Source of the DNA: Bacillota bacterium
GTDB lineage: Bacteria > Bacillota > Syntrophomonadia > Syntrophomonadales > Syntrophomonadaceae
DNA: 37,137 bases
Direction of reading: 5' to 3'
Assembly (NCBI GenBank): GCA_029550685.1
Contig: JAKPGY010000071.1
Location: forward strand, 1-37,137
The position numbers and the translations under genes are program-made. Positions 9,095 to 17,455 of this stretch are shown here, in pieces. Numbering within the stretch: position 1 is the stretch's first letter; the number at the start of each line of letters is the position of its first letter. The notes below the pieces were generated by a model. It was not told the DNA's origin, made no database searches, and saw only the letters and a list, made by a program, of their open reading frames with translations.

Positions 9095-10468
9095 ATGATC
9101 GCAGGCCAAAGGGTTTTAGTGGTTGGTTTGGCCAGAAGCGGGTTGGCAGCCGCCCAGAGTTTACATAAGCTAGGAGTACAGGTCATTGGCTATGATCAAA
9201 AAGGTTTGGAGGAATTAGGCCCGGCAGTTAAGGAACTGGAACAGCTAGATATACCGGTAGTAAGTGAGCTGGACCCTGGTATTATTAATGATTCCCTGGA
9301 CTTAATTGTAGTAAGTCCGGGTGTGCCCTTAAATTTACCGGTGTTTGACTGGGCACACCGGCAGGGCGTACCTGTTATAGGTGAATTGGAACTAGCCTTC
9401 CGGCTCAAGAACCCGAAGGTGGATCTGCTGGCTGTTACCGGCACAAATGGTAAGACTACTACTACTGCGCTGCTGCGGTATATCCTGGAAAAGGACGGGT
9501 ATGCGGCTTATTACGGAGGCAATATTGGGCTGCCTCTAACCAGTCTACTGGAAAAACTTACCGAGGGCGTAGTGGTTGTAGAAGTCTCCAGTTTTCAACT
9601 GGAGACAGTTGACCAGTTTCACCCCAGTATTTGCGGCTTGTTGAACATTACTCCCGATCATTTGGATCGCCACAAGACTATGCAAGCCTACATCGAAGCC
9701 AAATCCCGAATCTTTAGGCAGCAGCAGCCTGATGATTATGCTGTATTCAATTTTGATGATAGCTTTTTACGTCAATTAGCTGAAAAATGCCTGGCTACGG
9801 TAGTGTATTTTTCCGCTCAGCACCAACTGCCGGAAGGATTTTATATAGACCAGAATATAATTGTTTACCGGCATAACGGGGAGGATATTCACATTTGTCC
9901 AGTAGGAGATATCCGGTTGCGCGGTCAGCATAACCTGGAAAATGTTCTCTGTGCTGTGGCTATGAGTTATCTTTATGGTGCCAGACCGGCTATGATCAGT
10001 GATGCCTTGAAAACCTTTACCGGAGTAAGGCACCGAATGGAAGAAGTCGTCTATAATCAGGGTGTTCTCTACGTAAATGATTCCAAAGCGACCAATCCCG
10101 AATCAGCCATTAAAGCCCTGCAGTCATTCAATCAGCCTATCATATTAATAGCAGGAGGAAGGAATAAAGGATCTGACTTTTCGGAGTTCGCCCGGGTGAT
10201 CGAAGAAAGGGTACGGCAGTTAATTATTCTGGGCGAAGCCCGCCAGGAGATTAAAGATGCCGTCATGAAGACTTCCTTCAAGAATATACATGAGGTAAAC
10301 GACCTTACTGAAGCGGTAAGTCTTGCATCCCAACTAGCCGAAGCTGGAGAAGTAGTGTTACTGTCACCTGCCTGTGCCAGTTGGGATCAATTTGTCAGTT
10401 ATGAACACCGGGGAGACCTTTTTTGCGAACTGGCACGGTCTCTGTCAGAACAGTTACTAGATAATTAA
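9095..10468 (+). CDS. murD: UDP-MurNAc-L-Ala:D-Glu ligase MurD
   Basis: 457 aa from the chosen start. MurD adds D-glutamate to UDP-MurNAc-L-Ala. A Rossmann-like N-terminal domain begins directly with the G-Q-R-V-L-V-V-G strand; the P-loop G-T-N-G-K-T-T-T-T follows at about 116-124, and the C-terminal D-S-K-A-T-N-P motif lies near 331-337. An in-frame TTG at 9074 would overlap mraY by 8 bp, but the ATG at 9095 has AAGGAAG (9080-9086) at proper spacing and starts right before the first beta strand, so I prefer it. It is part of the mur block of the dcw operon. Confidence 0.95.
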   Translation: MIAGQRVLVVGLARSGLAAAQSLHKLGVQVIGYDQKGLEELGPAVKELEQLDIPVVSELDPGIINDSLDLIVVSPGVPLNLPVFDWAHRQGVPVIGELELAFRLKNPKVDLLAVTGTNGKTTTTALLRYILEKDGYAAYYGGNIGLPLTSLLEKLTEGVVVVEVSSFQLETVDQFHPSICGLLNITPDHLDRHKTMQAYIEAKSRIFRQQQPDDYAVFNFDDSFLRQLAEKCLATVVYFSAQHQLPEGFYIDQNIIVYRHNGEDIHICPVGDIRLRGQHNLENVLCAVAMSYLYGARPAMISDALKTFTGVRHRMEEVVYNQGVLYVNDSKATNPESAIKALQSFNQPIILIAGGRNKGSDFSEFARVIEERVRQLIILGEARQEIKDAVMKTSFKNIHEVNDLTEAVSLASQLAEAGEVVLLSPACASWDQFVSYEHRGDLFCELARSLSEQLLDN

Positions 10469-10483
10469 GAGGAGGCGCAAAGG

Positions 10484-11584
10484 TTGCGTTTGAGAAAGGG
10501 ACCTCCTGATTTTATTCTCTTTATAACGACTCTGTTGCTAGTCGGAATTGGCTTAGTAATGGTGTTTAGCTCCAGCGCGGTTACCTCGAATATCTGGTAT
10601 GATGATGCCTATTTCTATTTTAAGAGGCAGTTAATATGGGCTTTGATTGGAATAGTATGTATGCTGGTAGTTATGAAATTAAACTACCTGCGTATTAAAG
10701 ACATGGCTATTCCCTTGATGATTGTGGCTCTGTTATGTTTGATTCTGGTGGTGACCCCCCTAGGAATTGAAGCGAAAGGAGCAACCCGCTCACTGGGGGT
10801 AGGTTTCTTGCGTTTTTCTCCCTCGGAATTGGCCAAAATAGCTATGGTTATGTTTTTAGCCAAGGTTATGGAAGTAAATCTTGATAGTATGAGATCCTTT
10901 GTTAAAGGAATTATACCTTATCTAATTCTAATAGCCTTGGTATGCGGACTGATTATGCTGCAGCCTGATTTGGGGACTGCCTTTGCCATTGCCGGAACTG
11001 CTTTTTTTATGATGCTGGCAGCCGGTGCCCGGTGGAGTCACTTAGGGGTGATTGCTGTTTCTGGTGCTGGCTTGGTGGCTGCGGCCATAGCTGTTGCTCC
11101 CTATCGTTTGGAACGTTTCATTGCTTTCCTTAATCCGTGGAAATATCCAACTGACGAGGGATTTCAAACTATTCAATCTTTGTATGCCTTGGGTTCAGGA
11201 GGCCTTTTTGGAATGGGACTGGGCAGAAGCCGGCAAAAATTCTTTTACTTGCCGGAGCAGCATACCGATTTCATTTTTGCTATCCTAGGCGAGGAGCTAG
11301 GCTTTTTGGGAGCATTTCTGGTAATCTGCCTATTCCTGCTCTTTGCCTGGAGAGGGTTTAAAATAGCCCTAAATGCTCCAGATACTTTCAGCAGTCTGTT
11401 GGCAACCGGTTTGACTGTTATGGTAGTTTTTCAGGCGGCTATTAATATTGGAGTGGTATCTGGAGCCCTTCCGGTAACTGGTATAACCCTGCCCTTCATC
11501 AGTTATGGCGGGTCTTCTCTGCTATTTTCTATGATCGGAGTGGGGCTATTGTTAAATATATCGCGATACAGTACCTATCGCTGA
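10484..11584 (+). CDS. ftsW: SEDS peptidoglycan polymerase FtsW/SpoVE
   Basis: 366 aa, about ten transmembrane segments. SEDS proteins polymerise glycan strands from lipid II together with a cognate class B PBP, here probably the spoVD/ftsI product. Family motifs are visible: S-P-S-E-L-A-K near 112-118, L-Q-P-D-L-G-T-A at 159-166, and the long extracellular-loop motif P-E-Q-H-T-D-F-I-F at 257-265, then S-Y-G-G-S-S-L near the C terminus. The start is a TTG at 10484 with GAGGAGG 8 bp upstream. The position between murD and murG is that of B. subtilis spoVE, so both ftsW and spoVE are reasonable names; sequence alone does not separate them. Confidence 0.93.
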   Translation: MRLRKGPPDFILFITTLLLVGIGLVMVFSSSAVTSNIWYDDAYFYFKRQLIWALIGIVCMLVVMKLNYLRIKDMAIPLMIVALLCLILVVTPLGIEAKGATRSLGVGFLRFSPSELAKIAMVMFLAKVMEVNLDSMRSFVKGIIPYLILIALVCGLIMLQPDLGTAFAIAGTAFFMMLAAGARWSHLGVIAVSGAGLVAAAIAVAPYRLERFIAFLNPWKYPTDEGFQTIQSLYALGSGGLFGMGLGRSRQKFFYLPEQHTDFIFAILGEELGFLGAFLVICLFLLFAWRGFKIALNAPDTFSSLLATGLTVMVVFQAAINIGVVSGALPVTGITLPFISYGGSSLLFSMIGVGLLLNISRYSTYR

Positions 11585-11596
11585 CAGGAGGAACTC

Positions 11597-12685
11597 ATGA
11601 AGGCGATCATTACGGGTGGCGGAACTGGCGGGCATATTTATCCGGCACTGGCTATTGCCAAGGAACTGTGCCGGCGTAAGCCGGATATGGAAATTCTCTA
11701 CGTAGGGTCAAAAGGGATGGAGAGCCGCATTGTCCCTGAAGCCGGCTTTGATTTCGTAGCTATTGATGTCTCGGGTATTGATCGCTCTTCTATGCTAAAA
11801 GCGGGAAAATCCCTGGTGAAGTTTCCCTACAGCTTTTTTCAGGCCCGGGATATAATCAAAGATTTTAAACCTGATTTTGTCCTGGGGACGGGGGGATATG
11901 TTTCATTTCCAGTGGTTCTGGCGGGAACTTATTTTGCCCCCAAAACCTTTATCCACGAGCAGAACGCCTACCCAGGACTGGCCAACCGTTACCTGGCCAA
12001 ACGAGTTGACTGTACCATGCTGACCTTTGCTGAAGCCCAGGAATACCTGGAAGCCAAACGGATTAAAATAACCGGGCTACCAGTGCGCCAGAAGTTTTTT
12101 CAGGTTACTCCCGAAATTGCCCGGACCTCTCTAGGATTGGAGGAGAACTGGTTTACCCTAATTGCTTTTGGAGGGAGCCGGGGGGCAGCTTCCATAAACC
12201 GGGCTATGTTGGAAGCCATTGATCAGTTACAGGACAAAAATATGCAGATAATATGGATAACTGGTCTGGACAACTATGAGGATTTTAGCCAGCAGGCCAA
12301 GGAGCGCTTGTCCGGTCATCCTAAAGCCCAGATCAGAATCCTGCCTTATATGAACGATATCGAACAGGCCATGGCAGCAGCACATCTGGCTGTTTGCCGT
12401 GCAGGCGCCAGTACCCTGGCGGAACTGGCTGTGCTGGGATTGCCTGCTATACTGGTTCCATATCCATATGCAGCCGAAAACCACCAGGAGAAAAATGCTC
12501 GGGCTTTAGTTGAGAAAAAAGCGGCAACGATGGTTATTGATGAGTTCTTGGACGGGGATACTCTAGTTAAGATAGTTGAATCCCTGCGCAGTGAGCCGGA
12601 TCGACTAAACAAAATGCGAGAGCAGATGCTGCAGGAAGCCAAGCCCCATGCCCTGGATGATATTATCAAGGAATTGTTAAATTAA
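11597..12685 (+). CDS. murG: UDP-GlcNAc:lipid I GlcNAc transferase MurG
   Basis: 362 aa, GT28 family. MurG converts lipid I to lipid II at the inner membrane face. The N-terminal glycine loop G-G-G-T-G-G-H is at 7-13, H-E-Q-N-A-Y-P-G near 119-126, the second glycine loop G-G-S-R-G-A near 193-198, and the UDP-GlcNAc-binding [10 protein letters not shown] segment near 289-298. The ATG has a CAGGAGG ribosome site 7 bp upstream. A 110-bp gap to murC follows, the largest in this part of the cluster. A TACAAT at 12768-12773 in it could be a -10 for murC, but there is no matching -35. Confidence 0.96.
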   Translation: MKAIITGGGTGGHIYPALAIAKELCRRKPDMEILYVGSKGMESRIVPEAGFDFVAIDVSGIDRSSMLKAGKSLVKFPYSFFQARDIIKDFKPDFVLGTGGYVSFPVVLAGTYFAPKTFIHEQNAYPGLANRYLAKRVDCTMLTFAEAQEYLEAKRIKITGLPVRQKFFQVTPEIARTSLGLEENWFTLIAFGGSRGAASINRAMLEAIDQLQDKNMQIIWITGLDNYEDFSQQAKERLSGHPKAQIRILPYMNDIEQAMAAAHLAVCRAGASTLAELAVLGLPAILVPYPYAAENHQEKNARALVEKKAATMVIDEFLDGDTLVKIVESLRSEPDRLNKMREQMLQEAKPHALDDIIKELLN

Positions 12686-12795
12686 GCTTTGATAGATGTT
12701 AAGTTGGACAGGCTTGGTATTTACGAATGTAACCACTTTTGTTAAATATGCATACGATAAAGTGAAATACAATGTAGGTTTAAGGAGATGAGGTA

Positions 12796-14184
12796 ATGTC
12801 CGATCACAACGGACAGTGGATCCATATGGTAGGAATTGCAGGAGCAGGAATGAGCGGAATTGCCAAAGTTCTTGCTGAACAGGGTATGAAGGTAACCGGA
12901 TCCGATCTCCAACATAATGAGATAACTGAACAACTGGAGCAGATGGGAATCACTGTATATCATGGCCATTCCTCATCCTACCTTCAGGAAGGAGTTGATA
13001 TGCTGGTTATATCCTCGGCTATCCCCATGGATAATCCCGAGGTTATTCTTGCTCGCCATCGCAAAATACCAGTTTTGAAGAGGGGACAGATGCTGGCTAA
13101 TCTGGTCAACCGCAGCAAAGGCATAGCGGTAGCCGGTGCCCATGGCAAAACAACCACCACCTTTATGATTTATACGGTTTTATCCGGTTGCGGATTGGAT
13201 CCTGCTTTTATTGTGGGTGGAGAACTGCAGGATTATCACCTGAATGCCAAATTAGGAAGAGACGATTTATTTGTAGTGGAGGCAGATGAAAGTGACGCCT
13301 CGTTTTTAGAACTGCACCCCCACATAGCAGTGGTAACAAATATTGAAGATGATCACCTTGACTACTATCATACCTTGGACCGGCTAAGAGATGCATTTCG
13401 CCAGTATATAGATGGGGTTCAGCCCCAGGGGTTAGCTGTGCTTTATGGGGACGATCTTAATTTAAGAACCATTGCTGGCCGCAGTCAAACACGCTGTGTA
13501 TTTTATGGTGAACATGAGGAAAACGACTATTTTTTGAAAAACTGGAAAGCGCAAGGGCTGGGATCAGTTTTTGAAGTGTATGAACATGGCCAGAAGCTGG
13601 GAAGGGTTCGTTTATCGGTTCCAGGAAGACATAATGCTCTTAATGCACTAGCGGCTATTGCCACTGGCCGGGAATTAGGTTTGGAGTTTGCAAATATGCG
13701 CAAAGCAATCGTGGGTTTTCATGGTGCCAAACGGCGTTTTCAGATTATGGGAGAGCATAACAATATTTTGGTTATTGATGATTACGCTCATCACCCCACG
13801 GAAATCAAAGCTACCTTAAGGGCGGCACGCAGTTATCATACCGGCCGATTGATAACTGTATTCCAGCCCCATCGCTACAGTCGTACCCGGCAATTGGGTA
13901 CCCAACTGGGGGAAGCTTTAATTACCAGTGATATAGCTGTCATTACTAATATATATGCGGCCGGAGAAGCTCCTATTCCAGGTATTAGCAGCGATATCGT
14001 TTTTAAGGCTGCTCAGCAGGCTGGGTGTACGGCAGTATATATTCCTGATCTGGAAAATGTTATTGACTATCTGTTTGAAATCTGCCGTCCAGGTGATCTC
14101 ATTATTACCATGGGGGCTGGCGATATATGGAATATTGGGCCAGCGTTTATTAACCGGCTGAAACAATCTGTCCCGCAGGCGTAA
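12796..14184 (+). CDS. murC: UDP-MurNAc:L-Ala ligase MurC
   Basis: 462 aa. MurC adds L-alanine to UDP-MurNAc, the first amino acid of the stem peptide. It shows the N-terminal Rossmann-type G-I-A-G-A-G-M-S-G (13-21), the ATP-binding G-A-H-G-K-T-T-T-T motif (114-122), an E-A-D-E-S-D block near 158-163, and D-D-Y-A-H-H-P-T-E near 328-336. The ATG follows TAAGGAGATGAGG. The ftsW-murG-murC order is typical of many Clostridia and of E. coli; in B. subtilis murC lies elsewhere. murB, often next, is absent. Confidence 0.96.
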   Translation: MSDHNGQWIHMVGIAGAGMSGIAKVLAEQGMKVTGSDLQHNEITEQLEQMGITVYHGHSSSYLQEGVDMLVISSAIPMDNPEVILARHRKIPVLKRGQMLANLVNRSKGIAVAGAHGKTTTTFMIYTVLSGCGLDPAFIVGGELQDYHLNAKLGRDDLFVVEADESDASFLELHPHIAVVTNIEDDHLDYYHTLDRLRDAFRQYIDGVQPQGLAVLYGDDLNLRTIAGRSQTRCVFYGEHEENDYFLKNWKAQGLGSVFEVYEHGQKLGRVRLSVPGRHNALNALAAIATGRELGLEFANMRKAIVGFHGAKRRFQIMGEHNNILVIDDYAHHPTEIKATLRAARSYHTGRLITVFQPHRYSRTRQLGTQLGEALITSDIAVITNIYAAGEAPIPGISSDIVFKAAQQAGCTAVYIPDLENVIDYLFEICRPGDLIITMGAGDIWNIGPAFINRLKQSVPQA

Positions 14185-14202
14185 GCTAGCGGAGGTGTTT
14201 AT

Positions 14203-15459
14203 TTGGACTGTTTAGTGGTAAGAGGATCTAAACCACTCAAAGGCCAGGTTAGGATTAGCGGATCCAAAAACTCAACGCTCCCGATAATGGCTGCCAGTTT
14301 GCTCTGCTCTGGCCAAGTTGTTTTAACAGGTGTACCTGATTTGGAAGATATAAAAGTAATGTCACAGGCTTTGGAGGTATTAGGGGCCAAAGTCAAACGG
14401 GAAAATGATGTTCTAATTATTGACGGGAGCACAGTAAATAGTGTTGAACTTCCTGAAGAGATTTCACGGAAAATGCGGGCATCCAATCTGGTGATGGGGG
14501 CACTTTTGTCCAGGTTCCATCAGGCCCGCGTTGCCTATCCAGGCGGGTGTGCTATCGGTACCCGGCCGATGGATTTACATCTTAAAGGTTTTCAAAGCAT
14601 GGGGTTTAATATCCGTGAAGAATACGGCTATATGGAAGGATCAGCCTCAGCTTTGGGGAGCCAGGAGATCTTATTGGACTTTCCCAGTGTAGGAGCTACG
14701 GAAAACTTGATCATGGCCGCAACTCTTCTCCCTGGTACCACTGTGTTGCGTAATGCTGCCCGTGAACCGGAAATAGTTGATTTACAGAATTTCTTAAATC
14801 GTATGGGAGCCAGGATTAGAGGAGCGGGGCTGGATACCATACGCATCGAAGGTGTTAGTCGCCTGGGGAGTGTGGAACATGCAGTAATACCTGACCGCAT
14901 AGAGGCAGGCACATTCATGGTAGCTGCCGCCATATCCAGGGGGGAAGTAACCATTGAGAATGTGGTATTAGAACACATCCAGCCCATAGTTTCCAAGCTA
15001 CGGGAAATCGGGGTGGAGGTTCTGACCTCCAATTCGGGGGTCAAGGTGGTAGGGGGAGGACGCTTGCGGCCTTGCGATATCAAGACTATGCCTTATCCTG
15101 GATTTCCTACAGATATGCAGCCTCAGATCATGGCTTTGCTGGCGTCGGTCCGCGGGACCAGTGTACTGGTGGAGACCATTTTTGAAAACCGCTTCATGCA
15201 CGTCCAGGAGCTGCGCCGCATGGGGGCTGATATCAAGGTGGAAGGCAGAGTAGCAATTATAAAAGGTAAAAACAGGTTGGAGGGAGCTTCTGTAGAGGCT
15301 ACTGATCTCCGGGCTGGCGCTGCTCTGATTCTAGCCGGACTATTTGCCGAAGGGGAAACGCAAATTTTCCGGGTGGATCATATAGATAGGGGTTATGATA
15401 AGATTCATACCAAATTACAGAGCATCGGTGCAGATATTACCAGGGGGCCTAGGACCTAA
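14203..15459 (+). CDS. murA: UDP-GlcNAc 1-carboxyvinyltransferase MurA
   Basis: 418 aa. MurA transfers enolpyruvate from PEP to UDP-GlcNAc, the committed step of peptidoglycan synthesis. Catalytic K22-N23 lie in the G-S-K-N-S motif, and the PEP-loop cysteine is C116 in P-G-G-C-A-I-G; a cysteine here is the fosfomycin target in known MurA enzymes. The gene starts at TTG 14203 with GGAGGTG 8 bp upstream. It occupies the slot between murC and ftsQ where many relatives carry murB. Its stop codon is inside the loop of a strong GC hairpin (15440-15475). Confidence 0.96.
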   Translation: MDCLVVRGSKPLKGQVRISGSKNSTLPIMAASLLCSGQVVLTGVPDLEDIKVMSQALEVLGAKVKRENDVLIIDGSTVNSVELPEEISRKMRASNLVMGALLSRFHQARVAYPGGCAIGTRPMDLHLKGFQSMGFNIREEYGYMEGSASALGSQEILLDFPSVGATENLIMAATLLPGTTVLRNAAREPEIVDLQNFLNRMGARIRGAGLDTIRIEGVSRLGSVEHAVIPDRIEAGTFMVAAAISRGEVTIENVVLEHIQPIVSKLREIGVEVLTSNSGVKVVGGGRLRPCDIKTMPYPGFPTDMQPQIMALLASVRGTSVLVETIFENRFMHVQELRRMGADIKVEGRVAIIKGKNRLEGASVEATDLRAGAALILAGLFAEGETQIFRVDHIDRGYDKIHTKLQSIGADITRGPRT

Positions 15460-15475
15460 AGGCAAGGCCCCCTGG
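15440..15475 (+). other. GC-rich hairpin enclosing the murA stop codon
   Basis: Perfect 11-bp inverted repeat, CCAGGGGGCCT at 15440-15450 and AGGCCCCCTGG at 15465-15475, with a 14-nt loop that contains the murA TAA. It lacks a following T run (AAACATTAAT follows), so it is not a standard intrinsic terminator. It may be an mRNA 3'-end stabiliser or processing site, or act by a factor. The stem is seen directly; the function is unknown. Confidence 0.6.
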
Positions 15476-15491
15476 AAACATTAATAATGCG

Positions 15492-15515
15492 TTTACAAAA
15501 ATTTTCTGTTATAAT
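15492..15515 (+). promoter_or_regulatory. Candidate extended -10 promoter before ftsQ
   Basis: TGTTATAAT at 15507-15515 is a perfect extended -10 element (TGn plus TATAAT). The nearest -35-like hexamer, TTTACA at 15492-15497, is only 12 bp upstream, too close to act as a normal -35; extended -10 promoters need no strong -35. A start near 15522 would leave about 30 nt of leader before ftsQ. It would give ftsQ through ftsZ their own transcription after the murA hairpin. Confidence 0.5.
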
Positions 15516-15553
15516 CAAGCATACGGATATCTGGGGATGGAGGATTACTTCGT

Positions 15554-16291
15554 ATGAAGAGCACACCTCGCAGATTTTTTCGTGCTTCCATCTTCCTGTT
15601 ATTGGTGATGATCTGTGTATATTTTTTCCTGCACAGTTCTTTTTTTCAGGTTGATACAATAACAGTTTCAGGCAATTCGACTGTTCCCAAGCAGGACATA
15701 ATTGAAATGTCCGGCCTCGTAACAGGAATTAATTTGTTTGCCGCCGATGAGAACCTGGTATCCCGAGCAGTGGAACTACATCCCATGGTAAAGCAGGCTC
15801 ATCTGGTTCGCCACCTGCCAAGAACTTTAGAAATTCAGGTCAGTGAGAGGACCGTGTGGGCGGTGGTTCCTGCTAATGATGAATTTCTGATAGTTGATGA
15901 CGAGGGGATTTGTATTGATAAAAGCTTGCAGTTCCCCAGTATGGAATTGCCCGTAATTACAGTTGAACCTATTCCACAGCGGGTTATTACTGGACAAGCT
16001 GTTGAATCCCAGGGGATTGCTTTAATCCGCAAAGTGTGGGCGGGCTTATCCGAGCAGGAGCGGGGGAAGATATCAGATTTTCATTATACTGTAAGCAGCA
16101 AGGACTTAATTATATATACAGTAGAAGGAACCGAAATCAGATTTGGAAAAGATGAGCGCCTGGATGAAAAGTTGTCCGCTATGAGCCAGGTTTTTCAGTT
16201 AGAACAGGAGCTCAGTGAGTCAGGGCAGGAAGCTCTAATTTATGTAGATATTCGCTACAAGGGACAACCGGTAGTCAGGACTTCAGGATGA
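15554..16291 (+). CDS. ftsQ: Cell division protein FtsQ/DivIB
   Basis: 245 aa bitopic membrane protein: a short basic cytoplasmic tail (1-8), one transmembrane helix (about 9-28), then a POTRA domain (about 32-100) opening with the F-Q-V-D-T-I-T-V-S-G strand, followed by the FtsQ beta domain. FtsQ/DivIB bridges the FtsL-FtsB/DivIC complex at the septum. The sequence around R-H-L-P-R-T-L-E-I-Q-V-S-E-R is the usual family signature near 86-99. The ATG has a TGGAGGA ribosome site. It probably begins a sub-operon running through ftsZ. Confidence 0.92.
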   Translation: MKSTPRRFFRASIFLLLVMICVYFFLHSSFFQVDTITVSGNSTVPKQDIIEMSGLVTGINLFAADENLVSRAVELHPMVKQAHLVRHLPRTLEIQVSERTVWAVVPANDEFLIVDDEGICIDKSLQFPSMELPVITVEPIPQRVITGQAVESQGIALIRKVWAGLSEQERGKISDFHYTVSSKDLIIYTVEGTEIRFGKDERLDEKLSAMSQVFQLEQELSESGQEALIYVDIRYKGQPVVRTSG

Positions 16292-16315
16292 GCATGACTT
16301 AGAAGGGTGATAATT

Positions 16316-17035
16316 ATGCGTAGTAAAGGAGCGCAAATATCTATAGCTGTGGTTTGTTTAATTCTGGGTATTATGCTGGCAGTACAATTCAGAACTAATT
16401 CCGCTATTCAAGCTACCCAAACTGATGGCCGAGTTGCTGAATTGACACAAAAACTGCAGACAGTAACCAGTGAACGGGATGCCTTGGCAGAAGAAGTTTT
16501 GGGACTACGCTCTAAATTGTCCAATTTCCGCCAAACCGACCAAGCTCTGGCCGATCTGCAGCAAGAAATCATTGACGCTAACATGGCAGCTGGTTTAGCT
16601 GCCGTGGAAGGACCCGGTATCATTTTGACAGTAGATGACAGTCCCCTTTATTATCAGGTGGGAGAAAACGCCAACGCCTATATTGTCCACGATTATGATT
16701 TGCTAAATATTGTAAACGAATTAAAATCTTCCGGGGCTGAAGCCATATCAGTAAATGGCAAGCGTATTATCGCCATGTCCGAAATTCGCTGTGCTGGCCC
16801 GACTATAATAGTAAACGCGGACAGAATTGCTCCTCCCTTTGAGATAAGAGTGATTGGTAATCCAGATATACTGGAGAGCGGCCTGCTTATGCCGGGTGGC
16901 CGACTGGAACAGCTTAAAGTGCTGGGAATGCCGGTTCAGATACAAAAATTGGAGAAGGTAGAAATACCTGCTTATACAGGCAGCTTTAGATTTAACTACG
17001 GGGCACCGGTTGATTACAAGGAAAAGGCGGAATAA
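16316..17035 (+). CDS. DUF881 protein (YlxW/YlxX type)
   Basis: 239 aa. An N-terminal transmembrane segment or signal anchor (about 5-23) precedes a coiled coil (about 30-75), then the DUF881 domain, recognisable by G-P-G-I-I-L-T-V-D-D-S near 100-110 and I-S-V-N-G-K-R-I near 144-151. Members lie in the ftsQ-ftsA interval in Bacillus (ylxW, ylxX), but their biochemical role is not established. Only one copy is present, against two in B. subtilis. An in-frame GTG at 16307 lies inside the purine-rich AGAAGGG ribosome site, so the ATG at 16316 is the better start. Confidence 0.88.
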   Translation: MRSKGAQISIAVVCLILGIMLAVQFRTNSAIQATQTDGRVAELTQKLQTVTSERDALAEEVLGLRSKLSNFRQTDQALADLQQEIIDANMAAGLAAVEGPGIILTVDDSPLYYQVGENANAYIVHDYDLLNIVNELKSSGAEAISVNGKRIIAMSEIRCAGPTIIVNADRIAPPFEIRVIGNPDILESGLLMPGGRLEQLKVLGMPVQIQKLEKVEIPAYTGSFRFNYGAPVDYKEKAE

Positions 17036-17039
17036 AGAA

Positions 17040-17375
17040 ATGTGGTTATTGATCCTTTTTTGTTTGCTGGTAGGGCTGATAATCGGTTTTTCCATACCGG
17101 TATTAATGCCGGCAATATATGCCAAATACATGTCCATTGCGATACTGGCAGCATTGGATTCAGTGTTCGGCGGTATTCGTGCCTACATGGAGGATGGTTT
17201 TGACAATACCATTTTTATAAGTGGATTTATAGTTAATATGGTATTAGCAGCCGGATTAGCTTATCTGGGCGACCGGTTGGGGGTCGAGCTTTATTTAGCA
17301 GCGGTAGTGGTTTTTGGAGTTAGGATTTTTCAGAACTTGGGGATCATTCGTCGCTATCTTTTGAAAAAATACTAA
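17040..17375 (+). CDS. sbp: Small basic membrane protein Sbp (DUF1290)
   Basis: 111 aa, strongly hydrophobic with about three to four membrane helices and a basic tail (R-R-Y-L-L-K-K). The central segment A-L-D-S-V-F-G-G-I-R-A near residues 39-49 is the conserved signature of the DUF1290 family. In B. subtilis the homologous gene sbp also lies directly upstream of ftsA; its function is unknown. A longer frame from TTG 17010 overlaps the end of the DUF881 gene, but the ATG at 17040 begins exactly at the first membrane helix, so it is preferred. The ribosome site AAGGCGG is slightly distant. Confidence 0.9.
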   Translation: MWLLILFCLLVGLIIGFSIPVLMPAIYAKYMSIAILAALDSVFGGIRAYMEDGFDNTIFISGFIVNMVLAAGLAYLGDRLGVELYLAAVVVFGVRIFQNLGIIRRYLLKKY

Positions 17376-17455
17376 TTATTTCCCTATCGGGAAAGAGGAT
17401 TTAGATTCCTGATGTTGTATTTTTTATTAGGACTTCAAGTGAGGGGTGCGTTTAC

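Noticed and set aside
12704-12732. Promoter before murC from TTGGAC
   Set aside because: The hexamer 17 bp later (ATGTAA) is not a -10; no reliable promoter was found in the 110-bp gap.
14628-15083. 151-codon open frame on the - strand inside murA
   Set aside because: It is antisense to the conserved murA frame and shows no domain or ribosome site.
15492-15515. Standard -35/-10 sigma-A promoter (TTTACA with TATAAT)
   Set aside because: The spacing is only 12 bp; the site is kept only as an extended -10 element.
17386-17402. Terminator between sbp and ftsA (TTTCCC-TATC-GGGAAA)
   Set aside because: Only a 6-bp stem and no T run; not a terminator by sequence.
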